From the NCBI RefSeq assembly GCF_042665195.1, contig NZ_JBHTBW010000019.1:229898-293897 (forward strand): a stretch of DNA of 64,000 bases, written 5' to 3'. The notes below the pieces were generated by a model. The model was given only the letters and a program-made list of their open reading frames with translations, had not been told where the DNA came from and searched no databases. The translations under genes and the position numbers were made by a program. Origin of the DNA: Laceyella putida. GTDB lineage: Bacteria > Bacillota > Bacilli > Thermoactinomycetales > Thermoactinomycetaceae. This document shows, in pieces, positions 58,788-64,000 of this stretch; the first letter of the stretch is position 1; every line of letters begins with the position of its first letter.

Positions 58788-60119
58788 ATGTATCTGCACG
58801 GAACAAGCCGCATTAATCGGCAGGGACATTTGGAGATAGGGGGCTGTGATACGGTTGAATTAGCGAAACGCTTCGGAACCCCCTTATATGTGATGGACGA
58901 GGAAATGATTCGTGAGCGGATGCGCTCATTTGTGAAAGCTTGCCGAGAGCAAACGGATTTCGCGTTTCGGGTCGCCTACGCCAGCAAAGCGTTCAATACC
59001 TTGGCGATGTGTCGGGTGGTGGAAGAAGAAGGGCTGATGCTGGATGTGGTGTCGGAAGGCGAATTGGTTACCGCGCTGGCGGCTGGGTTTCCAGCGGAGC
59101 GGATTTATTTCCATGGCAACAACAAATCGAAAGGGGAAATCAAGCGCGCCATTTCAGCGGGTATCGGTTGGTTTGTGGTGGACAATTTTGTCGAGTTGGA
59201 GTTATTGCAGCAAGTGGCCAACTCCCTTGGCCAAGTCGCCCGCATTTTATTGCGGGTAAGCCCGGGGATAGAAGCGCATACCCACTCCTATATTCAAACA
59301 GGGCAAGAAGATTCCAAATTCGGCTTTGATTTGGCCAGTGGCCAGGCATTTGAGGCCGCGCGCTTAAGTAAAAAAATGAAGGGCGTTCAATTTGAGGGAC
59401 TCCATTGCCACATTGGCTCACAAATCTTTGAAACGGAAGCCTTCACGCTGGCGATCGGCAAGATGGCGAGATTGGCAGAACAATGCGAACAAGCGGGCTA
59501 TCCGATCTCCATCTTAAACGTGGGAGGCGGCTTTGGCATTCGTTACAGTGCCGACGACAAACCGCTGGCGGTGGAAGAAGTGATACAGGCGATTGCCGAG
59601 ACAGTCAAGCGGGAATTCCGCTTTGCGGCGCACCAGCCGGAGATATGGGTTGAGCCGGGCCGGGCGGTCGTTGGCGAAGCGGGAACCACATTATACACGG
59701 TGGGCACAGTCAAAAAAGTTCCCGGCATCCGCAAGTATGTGGCGGTCGATGGCGGGATGACTGATAATCTGCGCCCTGCCTTATACCAAGCGAAATATGA
59801 AGCGCTTCTGGCCAACCGTGCCACAGAGACGGAGACGGAAGTGGTCTCCATTGCGGGGAAGTGTTGCGAAAGTGGGGATATGCTGATCTGGGACATCGCG
59901 CTTCCCAAAGTGAAGCAAGGGGATATCCTCGCGGTGGGTTGCACGGGCGCCTATAACTATTCCATGGCCAGCAACTACAATCGGTTGCCCCGTCCGGCCG
60001 TCATCTTTGTAAACAAGGGAGAAGCTGATATCGTGGTGGAACGGGAAACGCTGGAAGATGTGATTGCGCATGACCGCATACCGATGCGCTTGCAGAAACA
60101 AATGGTGTCTGAAGCATAA
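58788..60119 (+). CDS. lysA: Diaminopimelate decarboxylase
   Basis: 443 residues (RBS AAAGGGGG). PLP-dependent fold III decarboxylase converting meso-diaminopimelate to lysine. PLP lysine in VAYASKAFNTL, substrate/PLP loops HCHIGSQI, NVGGGFGI and EPGRAVVGEAG, and CESGD and GAYNYSMASNYN near the C-terminus. It follows the spoVA genes as in B. subtilis. Confidence 0.97.
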   Translation: MYLHGTSRINRQGHLEIGGCDTVELAKRFGTPLYVMDEEMIRERMRSFVKACREQTDFAFRVAYASKAFNTLAMCRVVEEEGLMLDVVSEGELVTALAAGFPAERIYFHGNNKSKGEIKRAISAGIGWFVVDNFVELELLQQVANSLGQVARILLRVSPGIEAHTHSYIQTGQEDSKFGFDLASGQAFEAARLSKKMKGVQFEGLHCHIGSQIFETEAFTLAIGKMARLAEQCEQAGYPISILNVGGGFGIRYSADDKPLAVEEVIQAIAETVKREFRFAAHQPEIWVEPGRAVVGEAGTTLYTVGTVKKVPGIRKYVAVDGGMTDNLRPALYQAKYEALLANRATETETEVVSIAGKCCESGDMLIWDIALPKVKQGDILAVGCTGAYNYSMASNYNRLPRPAVIFVNKGEADIVVERETLEDVIAHDRIPMRLQKQMVSEA

Positions 60120-60174
60120 GCCAAGCATCCGCTTCAGTTCGCTCTCAATGAGGGCGATTCATTTCGTTCCGGTA

Positions 60175-60230
60175 TTGACCATGTGGTCGACAAAGGATAA
60201 AATGAACATAATGATTGACCGTATGGTCAA
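60175..60230. promoter_or_regulatory. Double TetR-type operator and promoter
   Basis: Two 16-bp palindromes with the same half sites, TTGACC-ATGT-GGTCGA (60175-60190) and TTGACC-GTAT-GGTCAA (60215-60230), have centres 40 bp apart. The TTGACC of the first is also a -35, 17 nt from TAAAAT (60198-60203). The TetR gene starts 20 bp later, so autorepression is expected. Confidence 0.8.
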
Positions 60231-60250
60231 AAAAAGGTTGGGGGTTAAAA

Positions 60251-60877
60251 GTGGAAGCGTATCAAAAAATTCCAGCAGACAAACGGGAAAAGATCTTTCA
60301 AGCGACGATCAAGGAATTTGCCGACAAAGGTTACGAACAAGCGTCCACCAATCAAATCGTGCAAGAGGCGGACATTTCCAAAGGGCTCTTGTTTCACTAC
60401 TTTGGCAATAAAAAAGGGCTTTTCTTGTCCACCTTTCATTATAGCATAGAGCGGGTGAGGGCCGCTGTCGTCCCGCCAATGGAAGAGTTGAGCCCAGATT
60501 TTTTTGAGCGGCAGTTGCAATTTGCACGCTTGAAGTTGCAACTCTTTATGAAACATCCCCTGGAATACCGTTTTTTGCTCACGGCTTATGACCGTGTGCC
60601 CGAAGAGATAGCCATCGAGATCAAGCAGTGGAAAGAAACGGTGCGGGGAGTGAATCATCAGTTGATGTGGGAAGGCGTCGATTTTTCCCGCTTTCGCAAA
60701 GATCTCCCAATTGAACGGTTGATTAAATGGGTCATGGTCAGCTTGGAAGCGGTGGGAGAGCAGTGGTTGCCTCGCTTATTGGCCGAGCCGGATAAGGGCT
60801 TGTCCCTGCTCGACCATTCGATAAAAGATTTGGAAGAGATCTTGGATATTCTGAAGCTCGGTGTCTATGAACGGTGA
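60251..60877 (+). CDS. TetR/AcrR-family transcriptional regulator
   Basis: 208 residues from GTG 60251; a frame from 60215 would start inside the operator. N-terminal HTH KIFQATIKEFADKGYEQAST, then NQIVQEADISKGLLFHYFGNKKGLF. C-terminal ligand-binding helices are of the type found in PsrA/FadR-like lipid regulators (PPMEELSPDFFERQLQFARL). It sits before azlCD but a terminator lies between, so control of azlCD is only possible, not shown. Confidence 0.9.
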   Translation: MEAYQKIPADKREKIFQATIKEFADKGYEQASTNQIVQEADISKGLLFHYFGNKKGLFLSTFHYSIERVRAAVVPPMEELSPDFFERQLQFARLKLQLFMKHPLEYRFLLTAYDRVPEEIAIEIKQWKETVRGVNHQLMWEGVDFSRFRKDLPIERLIKWVMVSLEAVGEQWLPRLLAEPDKGLSLLDHSIKDLEEILDILKLGVYER

Positions 60878-60884
60878 GGATAGG

Positions 60885-60921
60885 GATGGGTTCTTGCTTA
60901 TTTGCAAGAATCCTTTTTTTG
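60885..60921 (+). terminator. TetR gene terminator
   Basis: GGGTTCTTGC (60888-60897) pairs with GCAAGAATCC (60904-60913), followed by T7. Confidence 0.88.
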
Positions 60922-61012
60922 TTTTAAAAAACATTGACTCTATTTCATCAACTGTCTATAGTAAGTAAAAATAATAGAAATTTCGCATTGCGAATAATGT
61001 AAGGGGTACGGT

Positions 61013-61741
61013 GTGATGAAAGAGTCAGAAGTGGCTGTATCGTCGGAAATGCATGCTGAAGAAAGGAAATCTGCACTGTTTTGGGCAGGGGTGCAAGTCG
61101 CTTTGCCGATCGCGATCGGTTATATCCCCATCGCCATCGCGTTTGGGGTGATTGCACGGCAAGCGGAACTCACCCTGTTCGACTCCGCCTTGATGTCGAT
61201 GCTGGTGTATGCCGGAGCCAGCCAATTCATGGCGGCCAATATGTTGGCAACCGGCGCGGGTGGTCTGGAAGTGATCATGGCCACACTGGTCATCAATTTG
61301 CGCCATGTGGTGATGGGGCTCTCCTTGATGAATTTGCTGAAAGGTGCGCGACCGGTATGGAAAGGGTTGCTGTCACTCGGCGTGACCGATGAATCGTTTG
61401 CGGTCGCTTCCCTATCGGGGCGGAATCACCCCGCATTTGTGGCAGGCATCATGTTATCCGCGTATTTGGCGTGGGTGGGCGGCACGTTGTTGGGGGGCCT
61501 GTTATACCGGCTTATCCCAGCCGACATCGGGGCAAGCATGTCCATCGCCTTGTATGCGATGTTCATCAGTTTGTTGATTCCCGAGATGAGGCAGGGGCGC
61601 CACATCGTCATGATCGCCGGGACGAGCATGCTCATCAATGCCTTGGGCACATGGCTCTTTCGGTTGGAGTCCGGTTGGTCGATCATTCTGGCAACGCTGG
61701 TGGCCAGCTTATTGTTCGTGAGGAAGGAGAAGAAAGCATGA
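61013..61741 (+). CDS. azlC: AzlC-family branched-chain amino acid exporter subunit
   Basis: 242 residues from GTG 61013 (ATG 61016 possible; AAGGGG upstream). AzlC family: VALPIAIGYIPIAIAFGVIARQAEL, SMLVYAGASQFMAANMLATGAG, VINLRHVVMGLSL and VTDESFAVASL are all diagnostic. With AzlD it exports branched-chain amino acids and analogues. Overlaps azlD by 4 nt. Confidence 0.94.
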   Translation: MMKESEVAVSSEMHAEERKSALFWAGVQVALPIAIGYIPIAIAFGVIARQAELTLFDSALMSMLVYAGASQFMAANMLATGAGGLEVIMATLVINLRHVVMGLSLMNLLKGARPVWKGLLSLGVTDESFAVASLSGRNHPAFVAGIMLSAYLAWVGGTLLGGLLYRLIPADIGASMSIALYAMFISLLIPEMRQGRHIVMIAGTSMLINALGTWLFRLESGWSIILATLVASLLFVRKEKKA

Positions 61742-62037
61742 GTATCTTGTTGATTGTGCTCGGGATGTCCTTGGCGACGATGGTGCCGCGCTTGTTGCCC
61801 GCACTGGTCATGGAGCGGCTGGTCATCCCCGATTGGTTGGACAAATGGCTGAAAAACATCCCATATGCCGCATTGGGGGCATTGATCTTTCCGGGTGTGC
61901 TCTCGATTGACGAGCAGCCGGAAATCGGCCTGATCGGCGGGGGCGTGGCGGTGGTCATGGCCTATTTTCGACTGCATACAATGGTGGTGATCATCGGGTC
62001 GATCGTGGCGGTGATGGCGGCGAAAGCGGTGATGTGA
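61738..62037 (+). CDS. azlD: AzlD-family branched-chain amino acid exporter subunit
   Basis: 99 residues from ATG 61738 (ATGA with azlC). Three membrane helices; MSLATMVPRLLPALVMERLVIPDWLDKWLKNIPYAALGALIFPG is the AzlD signature. Small partner of AzlC. The frame is open further upstream, but that part lies inside azlC. Confidence 0.93.
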   Translation: MSILLIVLGMSLATMVPRLLPALVMERLVIPDWLDKWLKNIPYAALGALIFPGVLSIDEQPEIGLIGGGVAVVMAYFRLHTMVVIIGSIVAVMAAKAVM

Positions 62038-62071
62038 AAGAGGACAAGGCGATGTCGCTTTGTCCTCTTTT
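62037..62071. terminator. Bidirectional terminator
   Basis: AAAGAGGACAA-GCGA pairs with TCGC-TTGTCCTCTTT, starting at the azlD stop; it also serves the convergent glyoxalase-family gene. Confidence 0.85.
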
Positions 62072-62079
62072 GATGGAGT

Positions 62080-62442
62080 TCAGCCTTTCAAGACATACTC
62101 GTAGCCATCGAGATCCTTGAAAATGGCAAACGTGCCATACGGCATTTTGTTAGGTTCCCCTTGGAATTGCACCCCGTTTTGCTTCATGCGTTCATAAGTG
62201 GCGGTGATGTCGTCGCAGACAAAGACAACCGAGGGCTTCAGTTCGGCCCTGTTGGGCATCATCGCTTGAGGGTAAAGAACCAGCTTGGTTTCCGCATTGG
62301 CCGGACCCACTTCGATCCAGCGTCCATTGGGTCCCATCGGATGGTCGGCGTGAACGGTGAAACCCACCTGCTCGGTCCAGAATTGCAAGGCTTTGTCTTG
62401 ATCTTTGACATAGACGGCCACGGTGGCGATTTGCTTAATCAT
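62080..62442 (-). CDS. VOC-family (glyoxalase/bleomycin-resistance-like) protein
   Basis: 120 residues from ATG 62440-62442 (GAAAGGAG upstream). Vicinal-oxygen-chelate fold with two repeats: ATVAVYVKDQDKALQFWTEQVGF and VFVCDDITATYERMKQNGVQF, ending AIFKDLDGYEYVLKG. Metal-dependent enzyme or binding protein of unknown substrate. A broken copy of its 5' part lies at about 63590-63683. Confidence 0.9.
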   Translation of the reverse strand: MIKQIATVAVYVKDQDKALQFWTEQVGFTVHADHPMGPNGRWIEVGPANAETKLVLYPQAMMPNRAELKPSVVFVCDDITATYERMKQNGVQFQGEPNKMPYGTFAIFKDLDGYEYVLKG

Positions 62443-62710
62443 GTGCAAGGCTCCTTTCGTTATCTGGTATGGTGCTACTGTATCATAGCTTGCGCCGATC
62501 TTCTTGTAAAAAACGACACGCGGATCCCAAAAGGTGCGATGGCAAATCAAAATTCGGTTAACAACTATATTAAGCTGAAAATTAGAAACAAATCCATGGC
62601 TGGCTATGCATAACTCACCTCAGTTGTTAGAATAGATGAGAATGAAGCCAGAGAAGAATTTCATTGTCCGTCCGCGATTAGATAGGGTTTCTATGAGAAG
62701 GGAGCCGCAT

Positions 62711-63556
62711 ATGAAGACAAAGTTAATCATGATAGAAGGATTGCCTGGATTTGGCAAATCGACAACAGCCCAGCTTGTCCATAATATTCTTGGAGAGCTG
62801 AATATTGAGACCAAATTGTTTTTGGAAGGGAATGTGGAGCATCCCGCTGATTTTGAAGGAATGGCCTATTATACCAAAGATGGATTCGAACAATTGGTGT
62901 CTTCCTGCGATGCAAAGCTTAGCCGCATGTTGATTGATGAAGTGACCAATAAAGGCGATGATTATTTCTTGCCGTACCGAAAAATGAAAAAGGCACTTGG
63001 CTCGGACCTTCCGGATGCATTATTTCATGAAATGATGAAAAATGACATATATGAATTGCCGCTGGGTCAACACATCGAGTTGATTACCGGAAAGTGGGAT
63101 GAATTTGCCAAAAAAACGCTTGTTGGCAATGAAGTCTATGTGTTTGAATGCTGTTTCATACAAAATCCTGTAACCATGGGCATGGTGAAATGTGGAGCGC
63201 CGAAAGAAAAAGTCATCAATTATGTAATGAGATTGGCAGAAATCATTGAATGCTTAAACCCTGTGTTGCTTTATATAAATCAGACCGATTTGGCGTTTTC
63301 ATTTAAAAAAGCAATTAAAGAAAGACCAAAAGAATGGTCAGATGGATTTATTGATTATTACACCAGCCAAGGTTACGGTAAAGCCCTAGGCTTCAAAGGG
63401 TTAGAAGGAACTTTGCGAGTGCTTGAAGCGAGGAAAGAATTAGAGGCGGAAATATATGATATGCTGCAAATGCAAAAGAGGAAAATTGATAATTCGGAAT
63501 ATGTTATTGATAAATATAGGGGCGAATTGGTGGAGATTTTGAAAGACTATGTTTGA
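62711..63556 (+). CDS. P-loop NTPase / kinase-like protein
   Basis: 281 residues from ATG 62711 (GGGAG 6 nt upstream). Walker A GLPGFGKST at residues 9-17, then a kinase-like core: FECCFIQNPVTMGM as a likely Walker B/substrate strand, and LLYINQTDLAFSFKKA. It resembles small unassigned phosphotransferase-like ATPases of Bacillota. The DNA is visibly more AT-rich than its neighbours, and the gene lies between a VOC gene and a fragment of the same gene, so it was probably acquired. Confidence 0.75.
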   Translation: MKTKLIMIEGLPGFGKSTTAQLVHNILGELNIETKLFLEGNVEHPADFEGMAYYTKDGFEQLVSSCDAKLSRMLIDEVTNKGDDYFLPYRKMKKALGSDLPDALFHEMMKNDIYELPLGQHIELITGKWDEFAKKTLVGNEVYVFECCFIQNPVTMGMVKCGAPKEKVINYVMRLAEIIECLNPVLLYINQTDLAFSFKKAIKERPKEWSDGFIDYYTSQGYGKALGFKGLEGTLRVLEARKELEAEIYDMLQMQKRKIDNSEYVIDKYRGELVEILKDYV

Positions 63557-63585
63557 TGCCACTTTATGGGGGGTATTCAACCCCC

Positions 63586-63683
63586 ATTCACCAACCATCG
63601 GGTCCCATTGGATGGTTGGCATGAACGATGAAACCCACTTGCTCGGTTCAGAATTGCAAGGCTTTGTCCTGATCTTCGACATA
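63586..63683 (-). pseudogene. Fragment of a second VOC gene
   Basis: About 95 bp closely related to the 5' part of the VOC gene (compare 62325-62412): minus-strand YVEDQDKALQF, then a stop where the intact gene has W, then TEQVGFIVHANHPMGPDG. Homology stops exactly where IS200/IS605-like sequence begins (about 63684), so the mobile element interrupted or replaced the rest. Confidence 0.75.
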
Positions 63684-63693
63684 CGATCTTCTT

Positions 63694-63862
63694 TTGAGAC
63701 TCCACACGGCTGAAGCCGTGGGATTCTTGGATAGTGAATGTCCTCAATCCATTTCTGCTTTGGACAACTTCCAAGTTCAGGGCTGTCTCATCAGCCCATC
63801 CCATACAGTTCTACAACATCGTTGCATGTACCCATATGGGCGGCGTACCTATGACCAGTACG
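63694..63862 (-). mobile_element. IS200/IS605-family right end and probable omega RNA region
   Basis: About 170 bp downstream of the tnpB stop. It contains the subterminal hairpin CACGGC-TGAA-GCCGTG (63705-63720) and ends in TTGAGAC (63694-63700). In TnpB systems the 3' end of the gene and this region encode the guide RNA, and the DNA beyond the right end supplies the guide; here that would be the VOC fragment (about 63673-63693). Confidence 0.7.
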
Positions 63863-64000
63863 CTAGGCGGCGAGTCCAGATATCGCCTTACCTATATTGA
63901 TTGCTCCGTTTAAGTCTGCATGGCAGGTATAGCCGCACCGCTTACACTGGAAGCGAAGTCCCTTTCGATTCGCTTTTTCACGATGTCCACATTTGCAGGT
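63863..64000 (-). CDS. tnpB: TnpB-family RNA-guided nuclease, C-terminal end only
   Basis: Last 45 codons, ending at TAG 63863-63865; the rest lies beyond the window. CGHREKANRKGLRFQCKRCG is the split zinc ribbon, and HADLNGAINIGKAISGLAA carries the third RuvC aspartate (HAD). This is the C-terminus of IS200/IS605 TnpB proteins. Confidence 0.88.
   Translation of the reverse strand, partial: TCKCGHREKANRKGLRFQCKRCGYTCHADLNGAINIGKAISGLAA

Noticed and set aside
61471..61737. Upstream extension of the azlD frame
   Set aside because: It overlaps azlC in another frame; the ATGA junction at 61738 is the natural start.
1..64000. CRISPR arrays, tRNA or rRNA genes
   Set aside because: No regularly spaced repeats, cloverleaf sequences or rRNA stretches were seen by eye; a tRNA scan would settle it.

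Overview
The window is a chromosomal stretch of a low-to-mid GC, endospore-forming member of the Bacillota (Bacillales; a Thermoactinomycetaceae-like genus is my guess, not proven). The evidence is a set of sporulation genes (spo0A, spoIIM, dacF, the spoIIA operon with sigF, part of spoVA, and what looks like mciZ) in nearly the order known from Bacillus subtilis: spo0A - yqzF/bkdR - bkd operon - yqjC/D/E-like - mciZ/nudF - endoQ (yqxK) - spoIIM - fur - yqzK - drm - pupG - dacF - spoIIA - spoVA - lysA. No rRNA, tRNA or CRISPR array was seen.

Layout. 1-6.9 kb: accessory/metabolic genes (LLM flavin oxidoreductase cut by the left edge, MFS exporter with a divergent HxlR regulator, a small inverted-repeat element, a LysR regulator, two DJ-1/PfpI proteins, a sirtuin). 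7-10.2 kb: glutamate/dicarboxylate symporter, a small unknown gene, spo0A with a SigH promoter overlapping a 0A box, structured intergenic DNA and a small gene broken by an amber codon. 10.2-23 kb: superoxide dismutase, yqzF, then bkdR and a complete branched-chain keto acid operon (ptb-bcd-buk-lpdV-bkdAA-bkdAB-bkdB) behind a clear sigma-54 promoter, followed by lipB, which could supply lipoyl groups for the E2 subunit. 23-31 kb: an unrecognised 484-residue protein, two tiny membrane proteins (one Prli42-like), and the propionyl-CoA to succinyl-CoA genes (split methylmalonyl-CoA mutase, epimerase, carboxyltransferase), which would take up the propionyl-CoA made by the bkd pathway, then a YqjE-like M20 peptidase.

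31-38.8 kb is the accessory highlight. An operon-like block has a strong promoter, a compact structured RNA bounded by a perfect 10-nt a1/a2-type inverted repeat and containing a 20-bp msd-like hairpin, then a HEAT-repeat protein, a winged-helix/SWIM zinc-finger protein and a reverse transcriptase with the retron NAxxH, YADD and VTG motifs. I read this as a complete retron, probably anti-phage. It sits inside otherwise conserved chromosomal synteny, beside a divergent winged-helix gene that may regulate it.

38.8-60.1 kb: the conserved backbone mciZ-like, nudF, endoQ, nudix, spoIIM, fur, ald, yqzK, drm, two tandem purine nucleoside phosphorylases that differ at the residues reading the purine 6-position, pdp, FMN reductase, an InhA-type metalloprotease, dacF, spoIIAA-AB-sigF, spoVAA-AB-AEB-AEA (spoVAC and spoVAD are absent from their usual place) and lysA. 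60-64 kb: an autoregulated-looking TetR gene, azlCD branched-chain amino acid exporter genes, a glyoxalase-family gene, a P-loop kinase-like gene, a broken second copy of the glyoxalase gene, and the end of an IS200/IS605-type tnpB running off the right edge.
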